From positions 1 through 64,000 of the forward strand of contig NZ_NPJI01000112.1 in NCBI RefSeq assembly GCF_002251435.1: a stretch of 64,000 bases of DNA, in the 5' to 3' direction. The notes beneath the pieces are model-generated. The model was given only the letters and a program-made list of their open reading frames with translations, was not told where the DNA came from and did no database searches. This DNA comes from Prevotella sp. P2-180 (GTDB taxonomy: Bacteria; Bacteroidota; Bacteroidia; Bacteroidales; Bacteroidaceae). This document shows, piece by piece, positions 43,874 through 52,180 of this stretch (positions within the stretch are counted from its first letter, which is position 1; the number at the start of each line of letters is the position of its first letter). The position numbers and the translations under genes were made by a program.

Positions 43874-46039
43874 TCAGTCAATTTCATTAAACTGCTCTTT
43901 CCACAGACGGCTGTATATGCCATCAGAAGCAACAAGCGAACTATGGTCCCCTATCTCAGCCACCTTACCTTTGTCTATAACGATTATGCTGTCTGCGTTT
44001 TTCACTGTACAGAGCCTATGGGCTATGACAATGACAGTTTTCCCCTGCGAGGCAAAAAAAGAAAGCGTTGCTTTTACATATTTTTCCGATATGGAGTCAA
44101 GAGACGATGTTGCCTCATCAAGAATAAGAATATCAGGCTGTCTATATAATGCCCTTGCTATAGCCAGTCTCTGGCGCTCACCGCCGGAGAGAGAGGCTCC
44201 ATGTTCACCGATATGGGTTGTATATCCATTTGGCAGCCCGTCGATGAAAGCTTTCAATCCAAGTCTGTCTATTATGTCCACGATTCGTTTCATGTCCGGA
44301 TTAAAATCACCAAGGGCAATATTTTCTATCACGGTTCCGGCAAACAATTCTATCTGTTGGGGTACTGTTCCAACGCGTCGGCGCAGACTTTCATTGCTTA
44401 TCTGCGCAATATCATAGCCACCAATACGAATCTCGCCCTCCTGTACATTATATATATGCTGCAGCAAAGATATGAGTGTCGTCTTACCAGAACCACTCTC
44501 GCCTATCACAGCAGTAGTCTTTCCCTTTGGTATAGTAAGGTTGAGCGACTCAAACACCTGTTTCCTTGACCCATAGCGGAAGGCCACATCATGGAAAGTT
44601 ATGTCTCCTATCATTTCAGAAGTAAGCGTAACTTTTTCCGTATCATCCTGCTCACACTCCAAGTCCATAATTTGGAACAGGCGGTCGGCGGCAATGAGTG
44701 CGTCCTGTATTGTCTGGTTTGAGGTGATCAGTGTACCTACAGGCGACACGACATATCCCACCAATGAATAGAAAAGCATAAGCGTGCCTGGGGTCATTTC
44801 CTTGTCAATCACCAGCAGACTGCCAATCCACAGTACCGCCACCGTGATACCTGTAGATATAAACTGCACCCCGTTACCAGCAATCACTGACCCGTATATA
44901 CTCCTAAATGTGTTTTTCAGCAGCTGCACAAAACGGCTTTCGGTTTTCATATTTGCAAAATCCTCTATTCCAAAACGCTTGATTGTAGAGATTGCGTTTA
45001 CTGACTCTACAAGTTGCGCCTCAAGGTCTGCGCTGCTCTCCATTATGCGTCGTTGGTATTTACGGTTCAAACGGTTGAATGTCCAAAACACAGCAAAGAA
45101 CAATGGAGCAGAGACAAGTGACACAATTGCCAGCTGCCATGAAAATACAAACATAAGACATACCGAAAACACAAGAATCATGGAATTAACCACCAAGTCA
45201 AGCGACACATTATTTATGAAATTCCTGATTTTTACGGCATCATTCACTCGTGAAATAATCTCGCCTACACGCATCGTGTCAAAGAATTGCTGTGGAAGTG
45301 TGAGCAGATGTTTGTAATATCCCAATATAAGGGCGGCATCTATGCGCTGCCCCGTCCTCAGAGCCAGAATGCTTTTCATTGAGCCTACAAACGTCCTGAG
45401 CACAAGCAATATAATCATTACCACCCCCATAAGATTCAAGAGATTCACATTCTCGTCAACCAGAACATAATCGGTAATCTTGCCTACATACACGGAAGTG
45501 GACAGACCAAGAATGCTATATACAAACGCTCCAAACAAGGCTTGAAGCAGCATACCTTTATGTGGCAATAATAATTTGAGAAACTTCATTGCCATACTTG
45601 TTTTCTCATTGCCTACATGGAATTTCTCATCAGGCTCCAGCATTACAAGTATTCCAGTCCACTTTTTCTTGAATTCCTCATTAGCAACTTTATGCATTTT
45701 CCCATCGGCAGGATCCATATATGTCACATGACTTTTGCTGACCTTATAGATTACGACAAAGTGGTGTAAAACTTCTTTCACAACAATATGCGCTATGGTA
45801 GGTTTTGGCACAATATCCAACGCCTCAAATTGTGCACGCACTCCCTTTGCCGACAGTCCCAGTTTTGCGGCGGCTTCAATCATTCCTAATATATTTGTGC
45901 CTTTTTGGTCGGTATAGGCATACTGGCGTATTCTTGCAACCGGGAAACTCAATCCGTACCATGCGCAAACTGATGCCAGACAGGCTGCACCACAGTCGGT
46001 TATATCGTGCTGTTTTATCTTGTAGTTCTTCCTTGTCAT
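43874..46039 (-). CDS. C39-peptidase ABC exporter (double-glycine leader processing)
   Basis: A 721-residue peptidase-containing ABC transporter. Residues 1-130 are a C39 cysteine protease: catalytic Cys in DITDCGAACLAS at 17, His in VLHHFVVIYKV near 92, Asp in YMDPADG. Residues about 155-440 form the six-helix exporter domain. Residues about 475-715 are the ATPase: GESGSGKTT Walker A, LSGGERQR signature, ILILDEATSSLD Walker B. Such exporters cut leaders after Gly-Gly and push the peptide across the inner membrane. It is the last gene of the peptide locus, 8 nt after the HlyD adaptor. A TolC-like outer-membrane channel is not in the window. Confidence 0.95.
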   Translation of the reverse strand: MTRKNYKIKQHDITDCGAACLASVCAWYGLSFPVARIRQYAYTDQKGTNILGMIEAAAKLGLSAKGVRAQFEALDIVPKPTIAHIVVKEVLHHFVVIYKVSKSHVTYMDPADGKMHKVANEEFKKKWTGILVMLEPDEKFHVGNEKTSMAMKFLKLLLPHKGMLLQALFGAFVYSILGLSTSVYVGKITDYVLVDENVNLLNLMGVVMIILLVLRTFVGSMKSILALRTGQRIDAALILGYYKHLLTLPQQFFDTMRVGEIISRVNDAVKIRNFINNVSLDLVVNSMILVFSVCLMFVFSWQLAIVSLVSAPLFFAVFWTFNRLNRKYQRRIMESSADLEAQLVESVNAISTIKRFGIEDFANMKTESRFVQLLKNTFRSIYGSVIAGNGVQFISTGITVAVLWIGSLLVIDKEMTPGTLMLFYSLVGYVVSPVGTLITSNQTIQDALIAADRLFQIMDLECEQDDTEKVTLTSEMIGDITFHDVAFRYGSRKQVFESLNLTIPKGKTTAVIGESGSGKTTLISLLQHIYNVQEGEIRIGGYDIAQISNESLRRRVGTVPQQIELFAGTVIENIALGDFNPDMKRIVDIIDRLGLKAFIDGLPNGYTTHIGEHGASLSGGERQRLAIARALYRQPDILILDEATSSLDSISEKYVKATLSFFASQGKTVIVIAHRLCTVKNADSIIVIDKGKVAEIGDHSSLVASDGIYSRLWKEQFNEID

Positions 46040-46047
46040 TGCTTTTT

Positions 46048-47211
46048 TTATTTGTTATGTCTCATACTGTATTGTGTGGGATTCATCCATTCATTGATGT
46101 TGTGCACAAGAAGATCAAATAGAGAGCGGCGTGTAATCATAAAATGCACGCTAACTGTCATTCCCTTCTTCAGATATCCTCTTATCCCTGTCTTTTTCAT
46201 TTCCAGGTAATTATTGTTCAAGCGACATTTCACCTTGTAATAAGGGTTCCCCTGTTCTTCTGCCATATAATCAGACGAGACATCAGACACAATACCTGCA
46301 AGTGTCCCCCATTCATTATAGTTGAATGACGCCACCTGCACCTTCACTTTCATGCCGGCACGGATAAATCCTATGTCATTGGGCGACACGTATGCCTCTA
46401 CATACACAGTGGAGTCAGGGCTGACAATGGCTATGGTCTGTCCGCTCTGAAGCGAGCTGCCTTTATATATGCCTGCAAACTGGTCGATTGTACCGTTTAT
46501 TGGACTGCGCACCACGTATCTGTCGTTCATGTCTGTCCTTTCCTGCCGCATGTCAGAACTCATTTCTCTATACTGATTTCTGAATGTGTTAAGCTCTGTT
46601 TGCCATGCGCTTGTTTGGCTTTCAACGAGTGATGCCAGTTCCTGCTTCTTGCCCTTGTATTCATATAGATATTTTTCATACTCCTCTTCTGAGATAATGT
46701 TTATGTCGAAAAGTTTCTTATTACGCTCATATTCTTTACACACATGTTCCAGAATGACTTCCAGCTCACGCTTTTTTTCCCGAAAAGAATTATACTCCTG
46801 CAGCCGTACCGCCGACTGGAACACAGACGGACACTTTCCTTTTGCAAGATATTCCAAATCACTCAACTGACTGCTAAAATCGTGGAGTCTGCCTGCCTGA
46901 TAATCGATTTTCATCTCAGGAGTGCTACTGCGGAAACTCAGAATCGTGTCACCACGCTTCACCTTCTGCCCTTCACGGGCATATACCTGATCCACTATTT
47001 CCGACATGGTGGCTCTTATCTCCGACTTCTCGGCAGCAGGTCTCACCATACCACTGCTTTGCACCGATATGTCAACATAGACCATAGGCAGAGCCAAGAA
47101 CATCAGTGAGAGGACAGCCAATACCACCCAGTAAATTATTTGAGACTTTGTTGTGTAATGATAGATATAGGTCTCAATGCTATTCTCAATCCATCCGTCT
47201 GGTAAAATCAT
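46048..47211 (-). CDS. HlyD-family periplasmic adaptor
   Basis: A 387-residue membrane-fusion protein. One N-terminal helix (IIYWVVLAVLSLMFLALPMVY) anchors it. The lipoyl half-motifs (VDQVYAREGQKVKRGDTIL and RSPINGTIDQF) bracket a long coiled coil (about 105-225, EKKRELEVILEHVCKEYERN). A beta-barrel part follows to residue 370. It joins the C39 ABC exporter to an outer-membrane channel. It is separated by 8 nt from the exporter gene, so the two are one unit. Confidence 0.92.
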   Translation of the reverse strand: MILPDGWIENSIETYIYHYTTKSQIIYWVVLAVLSLMFLALPMVYVDISVQSSGMVRPAAEKSEIRATMSEIVDQVYAREGQKVKRGDTILSFRSSTPEMKIDYQAGRLHDFSSQLSDLEYLAKGKCPSVFQSAVRLQEYNSFREKKRELEVILEHVCKEYERNKKLFDINIISEEEYEKYLYEYKGKKQELASLVESQTSAWQTELNTFRNQYREMSSDMRQERTDMNDRYVVRSPINGTIDQFAGIYKGSSLQSGQTIAIVSPDSTVYVEAYVSPNDIGFIRAGMKVKVQVASFNYNEWGTLAGIVSDVSSDYMAEEQGNPYYKVKCRLNNNYLEMKKTGIRGYLKKGMTVSVHFMITRRSLFDLLVHNINEWMNPTQYSMRHNK

Positions 47212-47258
47212 ATATTATATTTTGTTAACGAGAGTATATAACAAGGAACATTTAAACG

Positions 47259-47570
47259 TCAATTATTTTTTTTCAAATAGTCGTATGTCTTGCTAATTAA
47301 TAAAGCTCCAACCATTGCAGGAAGCAACATATAAAGAAAAGCAGTAACAAGACTATAAGTCATGAAAATGGCAAATGTGAGAAAGAACGAATAGTTTCGT
47401 ATCACGGTCACCCAGTTGCGGCAGCTTTTCCACAATGACATAACCGTTGTCATAAGTAAAAGATATATTCCAATTTTTAACAGCATTGGAGTAAATCCCT
47501 CTGTAAATACTAATACAAAGGTTGCGAGTATGGCGTAAGCTCCTAACACAGAAAATGTTTTTTCAATCAT
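47259..47570 (-). CDS. small multi-helix membrane protein, possible immunity protein
   Basis: A 103-residue protein with three to four hydrophobic helices (AYAILATFVLVFT, MLLKIGIYLLLMTTVMSLW, YSFFLTFAIFMTYSLVTAFLYMLL) and a short basic end. No family recognised. It is the first gene after an operator and promoter at 47607-47661, so it leads the transcript containing HlyD and the exporter. Small membrane proteins in this position often protect the producer against its own peptide; that role is inference. Confidence 0.7.
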   Translation of the reverse strand: MIEKTFSVLGAYAILATFVLVFTEGFTPMLLKIGIYLLLMTTVMSLWKSCRNWVTVIRNYSFFLTFAIFMTYSLVTAFLYMLLPAMVGALLISKTYDYLKKNN

Positions 47571-47606
47571 AATTATTAAATTTATTTGTTATTTTCAAAT
47601 TCAGTG

Positions 47607-47661
47607 CAAGGTATTATATTTTATCTTAGCAATATGTTAACGCACTGTTATCTTTAGGTTA
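47607..47661 (-). promoter_or_regulatory. operator-promoter 1 (three GTTA direct repeats, 22-bp spacer)
   Basis: GTTA at 47636, 47647 and 47658 (plus-strand reading) are spaced 11 bp. A TACCTTG box (minus strand, 47607-47613) lies exactly 22 bp away. This places a transcription start before the 47259-47570 gene. The last repeat overlaps the stop codon of the radical SAM gene. The same architecture occurs at 50443 and 50666. Confidence 0.8.
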
Positions 47662-48981
47662 ACGTTTTATTTTCACAAATGCTTTCAATGTCTGTTCCCA
47701 TTCGAACAAAGATATTACGCAATGCTGCGGAGTATCATCGGGGAAGTCCCATTTATACATCCTACGGTCAGCTTGGCAGCCGCCTCCGCAAAGATAACGT
47801 GCCCAACATTTACGACACTCCCAAAGGTCATCAATAAACTGCGACCTGTAGCCTTCCGCCAGTTCCTTATCCACTCCAATTTCCACATTTCCAATCCACA
47901 CGTTCATCGGAAGCATGTTCTGACAGGGATAATAGTCTCCGTTTTCGTCTACAATCAGCGCGCTTCTGCCTGCCTCACATCCATGGGTTCTCAACCATCT
48001 GTGCTCTAATATCGAAAGTCTCTCGATAAAGTCGGTACAATACACCTTTTCGCCATTGATTACTTTGTCTGCAAGAAAGTCTGTTACCTCGGCATATTGT
48101 TTGCCAAGTGCCCGCAATTCCTCTTCCGTAAATTTTGTTTCCTTTTTGTTCTTTTTGTCGGTGATAATGGTGAAGGAGTATGCGTATGGTGCTTCCAAAC
48201 TCTCAAAAAAGCGGAACACTTCCAGCAGGTTTTTCACCATGGGGCTTATTGTCGCCCTAAGGTTGAAGTTCACCTTGGCTTTTTTCAGAGCCTCAATGCC
48301 CCTCATTATCATCTTGAAACTACCGCTTCCGTTAAGCAACACACGGTTGCTGTCGTTTATTTCCTCCGGACCGTCAATGCTTACGGTCACGTTGAAGTTG
48401 TTTTTTTTGAAAAACTCCAACAGGTCATCATTGTTAATCAGCAGACCGTTGGTGTTAATCAGAAACCCGAAACTCTTATCCTGTTTGTCCTTGAACACTT
48501 CCTTCACCATCGCCACCGTGTCCTTTATAAACAGTTTGTGCAACAGCGGCTCACCTCCAAAGAAATATATCATATAGCGCTTGGCTTCAGGATATTGCAT
48601 CAGTAGATTCTCCACACTTTTCCTTGCCACCTTTGCCGGCATCACTTTCCGTCGGTCGTTGTCTGTAGATGCAAAACAATAACGGCAAGCCATATTACAG
48701 CCGTGTGTGGTGTTTAGCGTGAGCATCACTTGTTCAAATTCCGACGATGGCGTATCCTTAATCACCACAGAGTCACGCAACTCTATCAGTTCTTTTGTCA
48801 ACTCAGCAGCTATGTTTTCATCCATATCGGGTACACTATCCATGCCTTTCATCGCGGCATTGAAATACCTGCTCATCTGTGAATTTGTTACCTTCATCAC
48901 CTGCTGACTGCCAGTAAGAAACACATATAGTGATTCGCCGACATCGAACAACTTAAAATTATTCCTCTTAATCATATTCAT
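47659..48981 (-). CDS. radical SAM/SPASM peptide-modifying enzyme
   Basis: About 440 residues from ATG 48981 (MNMIKRNNFKLFDVGESLYV); the longer frame is hydrophobic and unlikely. The radical SAM cluster motif is CNMACRYC near residue 88. YFFGGEPLLH, TNGLLINN and VSIDGPEEIND are standard partner motifs. The C-terminal SPASM region binds auxiliary clusters (CEAGRSALIVDENGDYYPC, then CRKCWARYLCGGGC). Such enzymes install thioether or carbon-carbon crosslinks, or oxidise sulfatases. Placed beside GG-leader peptides and a C39 exporter, a peptide maturase is the best guess. The Cys-rich 63-residue precursor is a likely substrate. Confidence 0.88.
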   Translation of the reverse strand: MNMIKRNNFKLFDVGESLYVFLTGSQQVMKVTNSQMSRYFNAAMKGMDSVPDMDENIAAELTKELIELRDSVVIKDTPSSEFEQVMLTLNTTHGCNMACRYCFASTDNDRRKVMPAKVARKSVENLLMQYPEAKRYMIYFFGGEPLLHKLFIKDTVAMVKEVFKDKQDKSFGFLINTNGLLINNDDLLEFFKKNNFNVTVSIDGPEEINDSNRVLLNGSGSFKMIMRGIEALKKAKVNFNLRATISPMVKNLLEVFRFFESLEAPYAYSFTIITDKKNKKETKFTEEELRALGKQYAEVTDFLADKVINGEKVYCTDFIERLSILEHRWLRTHGCEAGRSALIVDENGDYYPCQNMLPMNVWIGNVEIGVDKELAEGYRSQFIDDLWECRKCWARYLCGGGCQADRRMYKWDFPDDTPQHCVISLFEWEQTLKAFVKIKR

Positions 48982-49004
48982 GATTTGAACTATTATAAAA
49001 CACA

Positions 49005-49667
49005 TCATAAGATAGCAATAAACAAAGCAACAATATTTGATAACATATGTGCAATGATGCAATACCTAATATCTTTGGTGTACGCATAGCAAAGTGACAG
49101 TACCACACCCATAAAGAATGTATCAATGTTGCTATACCAATAAGGTATTGTAACTGCATCTAAATGAATGGAATAGAATAATAATGCTGAAACTGCTATA
49201 GTTGTCATATTGGAGAATCCATGTTTCGACATATATGAAGGTATCCACTGTCTGAAGAATAACTCTTCAATAATAGGAGCAACCATCACTACGCCAATAA
49301 ACTGGAATATATGCTCAAAAAGCGAGCATTTGATTGTCGCAAATATAATTTCACCAGTTATAATATATGAACACAACAATGCTAACCCATACCATGCACC
49401 TCCTATCGCAATAGCTATAATTGAGTATTTTGCAGACAAACGTTTTGCGGGAATTATCGGTCTCGGACAATGTTTTTTATAATAGTAGTATACAAAAGGT
49501 GCCCAAAGTATGTCATTATAAGCACTACTTGTTAAGCCATTAAAATTGATATCTAATTTTATACCGAACACTATTACCAAATACAGCAATGCAAAAAACA
49601 CCAATGGCAGATAAATACATGCTGTGACTTTTAGCAACACCCAAGTTTTTTCTTTTACTTCATTCAT
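49005..49667 (-). CDS. CPBP (CAAX) family intramembrane metalloprotease
   Basis: A 220-residue membrane protein with six to seven helices. Conserved CPBP motifs: EELFFRQWI (EExxxR) near residue 138, a mid-protein LFYSIHLDA with His near 168, and the final CIIAHMLSNIVALF with His near 208. In bacteriocin loci such proteases serve in immunity or extra leader trimming. It lies between the precursor genes and the radical SAM gene. The gap to the radical SAM start at 48981 is 23 nt. Confidence 0.85.
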   Translation of the reverse strand: MNEVKEKTWVLLKVTACIYLPLVFFALLYLVIVFGIKLDINFNGLTSSAYNDILWAPFVYYYYKKHCPRPIIPAKRLSAKYSIIAIAIGGAWYGLALLCSYIITGEIIFATIKCSLFEHIFQFIGVVMVAPIIEELFFRQWIPSYMSKHGFSNMTTIAVSALLFYSIHLDAVTIPYWYSNIDTFFMGVVLSLCYAYTKDIRYCIIAHMLSNIVALFIAIL

Positions 49668-49716
49668 AATTGATACTTTACAATATTGGGATAAGAGTAT
49701 AAAGAATTGGTGAAAA

Positions 49717-49740
49717 CAAAAAACAATTTAGAAAATTGTT
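49717..49740 (-). terminator. leaky terminator after the precursor genes
   Basis: On the minus strand an 8-bp stem AACAATTT with loop TCT is followed by TTTTTGTTTTC. A wider AGAATTGGTG inverted repeat (49703-49712 and 49750-49759) surrounds it. Its place between the precursors and the protease gene would make precursors more abundant than enzymes. Confidence 0.6.
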
Positions 49741-49786
49741 ATTATGTGTCACCAATTCTCATTTCTTGATAGATTTCTTATGCCAT

Positions 49787-49978
49787 TTATGAGTTAATCC
49801 AACAATATGCCATCACTGCATAAGTCTGAACAGCAGCCAATATACCATGATTTTTACAAGCTTCTGTTCCTGGAAGGAGATTCTTGCATTCAGGGCATGT
49901 TGTTGCGTCTCCAGTATGACCGCCATTTACACACTGCATGTCTTCCACAGACATTTCAATAACATTAAGTTTTTTCAT
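49787..49978 (-). CDS. double-glycine leader peptide precursor C (Cys-rich core)
   Basis: A 63-residue precursor. The leader MKKLNVIEMSVEDMQCVNGG ends in Gly-Gly at residue 20 with the spacing of C39 substrates: hydrophobic at -12 (M), acid at -8 (D), hydrophobic at -7 (M) and -4 (V). The core of 43 residues contains four cysteines (CPEC, then C in EACKNH, then C in AYCWINS), suited to thioether or disulfide crosslinks. It is followed by a hairpin, then the protease and radical SAM genes. I infer it is the main peptide product. Confidence 0.85.
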   Translation of the reverse strand: MKKLNVIEMSVEDMQCVNGGHTGDATTCPECKNLLPGTEACKNHGILAAVQTYAVMAYCWINS

Positions 49979-50066
49979 AATTTTTACTTATTTATTTAAT
50001 TAAACATTATTTGGTTTAGAAGAACGTGCATCCGCCGTGGTTGCGAATCTTCTTTTCAATTCAATA

Positions 50067-50228
50067 TTACATATTTAACACCGGCATCGGCGGAATGTTG
50101 ATACAGCAAACCTTTATCATATCCTTTATATCAGGTATTTGCTTCTCGTTTTCTACGCCTCCACCATTTTCTTCTGTGGTTTCTTTTTTAGTCAAGGGAA
50201 CAAGCCCCATCTTTTCTAACTTTTTCAT
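50067..50228 (-). CDS. double-glycine leader peptide precursor B
   Basis: A 53-residue gene too short for usual callers. It starts MKKLEKMGLVPLTKKETTEE and reaches Asn-Gly-Gly at residues 21-23. The leader keeps L at -12 and E at -8, but E at -4 is unusual, so processing is less certain. The core (30 residues) begins GVENEKQIPDIKDM and ends KVCCINIPPMPVLNM with a vicinal Cys pair and a Pro-rich tail. It is 88 nt upstream of precursor C in the same direction and probably shares a transcript started at 50443-50450. Confidence 0.78.
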   Translation of the reverse strand: MKKLEKMGLVPLTKKETTEENGGGVENEKQIPDIKDMIKVCCINIPPMPVLNM

Positions 50229-50259
50229 TTTTTTTTTTTTGATTTAAACTTTGTTAATA

Positions 50260-50405
50260 TTATTGATTCACGTTTGCATTATATCTTAGCCATAAGGTGT
50301 ATGATAACATACTTACAATGGCTTGTCTCTTGCATGTGCCGTTATACACTTTAGCATCTGCTGATGTCGGCGCATTGATTTTGTTGTTAAGTACTCTTTG
50401 TCCAT
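50260..50405 (-). pseudogene. possible frameshifted peptide precursor D
   Basis: From ATG 50405 a frame reads MDKEYLTTKSMRRHQQMLKC and stops after 30 codons. A second frame on the same strand, open but lacking any start after the promoter, reads SADAKVYNG-TCKRQAIVSML and goes on to WLRYNANVNQ, ending at 50260. SADAKVYNG resembles the leader ends of precursors A and C (acid at -8, Ala at -7). One insertion or deletion around 50345-50375 would join a leader start to a core. I infer a decayed precursor, though the 30-codon frame could be an independent small protein. Confidence 0.4.
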
Positions 50406-50442
50406 AATTCTCGTTTTTTTTGTCTTGTTTTATTTCTGGGTG

Positions 50443-50498
50443 CAAAGGTAAGGTTTGTTTTCCACAACCTGTGTTAACGCTCGGTTATCTTTAGGTTA
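50443..50498 (-). promoter_or_regulatory. operator-promoter 2 for precursors B and C
   Basis: GTTA at 50473, 50484 and 50495 (11-bp spacing) and a TACCTTTG box (minus, 50443-50450) with exactly 22 bp between. It reads toward the frameshifted precursor and precursors B and C. Confidence 0.83.
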
Positions 50499-50520
50499 AT
50501 GTTTTCCTATTTAGTTATAG

Positions 50521-50637
50521 TCAAAATACCATTTTCCAGTAACCCTGGTTTTTCGAAATAACTACCCATACAAGTTTTCCGCCAAAAATCATTTCAGCTT
50601 CTTGATTTGATAACGTTTTGAATCCTTCTTTTTCCAT
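50521..50637 (-). CDS. double-glycine leader peptide precursor A
   Basis: A 38-residue gene too short for usual callers. The leader MEKEGFKTLSNQEAEMIFGG fits the C39 consensus well: L at -12, E at -8, A at -7, I at -4, then Gly-Gly. The core has 18 residues (KLVWVVISKNQGYWKMVF), hydrophobic, aromatic and cationic, without cysteine. It has its own operator and promoter at 50666-50721, 29 nt upstream. The core could be a small membrane-active peptide or a secreted inducer for the neighbouring two-component system. Confidence 0.82.
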   Translation of the reverse strand: MEKEGFKTLSNQEAEMIFGGKLVWVVISKNQGYWKMVF

Positions 50638-50665
50638 TTTTATATTGTTTTTTAAATTCAGGGGG

Positions 50666-50721
50666 CAAAGGTACATTGATTATAAGAAACAATATGTTAA
50701 TAGGCGGTTATCTTTAGGTTA
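50666..50721 (-). promoter_or_regulatory. operator-promoter 3 for precursor A
   Basis: GTTA at 50696, 50707 and 50718 (11-bp spacing) and a TACCTTTG box (minus, 50666-50673) with exactly 22 bp between. Confidence 0.83.
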
Positions 50722-50853
50722 TTGTTTCATGTCACCCGTATTCTGTATCTTATTATAATTAGGTGTTGAACAAATTGCACTTTATTAATTTAATAAAACA
50801 TATAATAATAACAAAAAAACACAAAATAATGCGTCTTTTTGTTTCATTTGTGG

Positions 50854-50861
50854 TATCTTTG
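50854..50861 (+). promoter_or_regulatory. -7 promoter box for the histidine kinase
   Basis: TATCTTTG followed by C, 21 nt before ATG 50883. The longer open frame upstream is therefore not translated from its first ATG at 50763. Confidence 0.65.
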
Positions 50862-50882
50862 CAAAAAATTGCTTTAATTAAT

Positions 50883-52178
50883 ATGTTTAGAAAAGGAAAA
50901 AATACGTTCATTATTATTTCCATATTTGGATTGCTTGCTACTTTTGTTTCGCAAGGAATATGGTTATTCCAGAGTTTTACATTTACTGCAAGCGAATTGA
51001 GAATACAAATAAACGAAGAGTTTAATGTGGCTTTGTTCAAAGAAGCCGAAATACGGGCATGTTCTGCTTTAACGTCTATAACGATTTCAGATGTTAATGA
51101 AGAAACACCTAATATAACAGTTTTTAATGATGAACTTTATAAAAGAACAAAAACACGTCCAAATTTAAATATAATAGACTCCATTTTATGTACTGGAAAT
51201 ACGTTTAATTATAATATACATTATATAAAGAATGGAAAAATAATTTCGAATTCCTCTAACAGGACTTTTTTATTCCCTATAACAACAGATACAATTTATA
51301 CACGCCGAGACAAAAGTGAAGGAGTGTATCTTGAGTTGGCTAATCCATATAGTGTATTTTTTGAAAAAATGGGATTGATAATGTTTATAAACATTATTAT
51401 GTTGGTAATTACAATTTCGTGCATAGTGAAGCAGCTGAACAACATCCGAATCCAGCGCAAAACAATGCAATTACGCAAGGACTTTACATACGCTATGGTA
51501 CACGACATGAAATCTCCATTGAGCACGATAACAATAGGCGCTAACGCCTTAGGATATGAGAAAGTGGCGAGCAATGCCGATATGAGGGAGAAGTACACCA
51601 GGATAATGAAGGATGAGGCTCAGCATCTCTTTGCTCTTGTGAATAAGGTCCTGACAATATCTAAACTTGAGGAAGGAAAATTAGAAATGAACAAGGTGAA
51701 TGTAGATATTGCGCCAATGGTGGAGAGCATAGAGGAGAAATTCTCTACATATCCGGGAAAGGATATACACTTCACAAACAATTTTGCAGCAGAGACGGTG
51801 TATGCCGATGCGGAATATCTCAGCGAGGCACTGAGCAACCTTGTGGACAATGCCGTGAAATATTCACGTAAAGACGTGACAATCGAGATAGAAATTAGCA
51901 GCCGAGATACTGGAAGCGGAGTGGAGATAAGGGTTCGCGACAACGGTATGGGAATATCGAAGAAGGACCAGAAGGTAATCTTCGATAAGTTTGAACGTGC
52001 ATCAGCATTGGGGCGCACATTCAAGCACAACGGCCCTGCCGGCTTCGGCTTAGGGCTGAGCTACGTGATGCAGGTTATCGAGGCTCACGGGGGCATTGTG
52101 GGTGTTGACAGCGAGGTGGGACAATACACCGAGTTCACGATATTGCTGCCGAATGAGAACGTAGAAGAGACCGCCTGA
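50883..52178 (+). CDS. sensor histidine kinase of the peptide locus
   Basis: A 431-residue kinase. Two helices (residues 8-28 and about 163-183) bracket a periplasmic sensor domain of about 130 residues with no family I recognise. The DHp H-box FTYAMVHDMKSPLSTITIGA puts the phospho-histidine at 207. NLVDNAVKYSRKD is the N-box, DNGMGISKKD and GFGLGLSYVMQVIEAHGG the G-boxes. It is transcribed away from the precursor genes and is followed after 93 nt by its response regulator. The sensed signal may be the exported peptide itself, by analogy with peptide quorum systems; that is inference. Confidence 0.9.
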   Translation: MFRKGKNTFIIISIFGLLATFVSQGIWLFQSFTFTASELRIQINEEFNVALFKEAEIRACSALTSITISDVNEETPNITVFNDELYKRTKTRPNLNIIDSILCTGNTFNYNIHYIKNGKIISNSSNRTFLFPITTDTIYTRRDKSEGVYLELANPYSVFFEKMGLIMFINIIMLVITISCIVKQLNNIRIQRKTMQLRKDFTYAMVHDMKSPLSTITIGANALGYEKVASNADMREKYTRIMKDEAQHLFALVNKVLTISKLEEGKLEMNKVNVDIAPMVESIEEKFSTYPGKDIHFTNNFAAETVYADAEYLSEALSNLVDNAVKYSRKDVTIEIEISSRDTGSGVEIRVRDNGMGISKKDQKVIFDKFERASALGRTFKHNGPAGFGLGLSYVMQVIEAHGGIVGVDSEVGQYTEFTILLPNENVEETA

Positions 52179-52180
52179 AT

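Noticed and set aside
50260..50445. A 61-codon open frame as an intact gene
   Set aside because: Its first codon, TTG 50445, lies within the TACCTTTG promoter box and no other start codon exists in that frame before the protein-like part. Kept only as one half of a possible frameshifted precursor.
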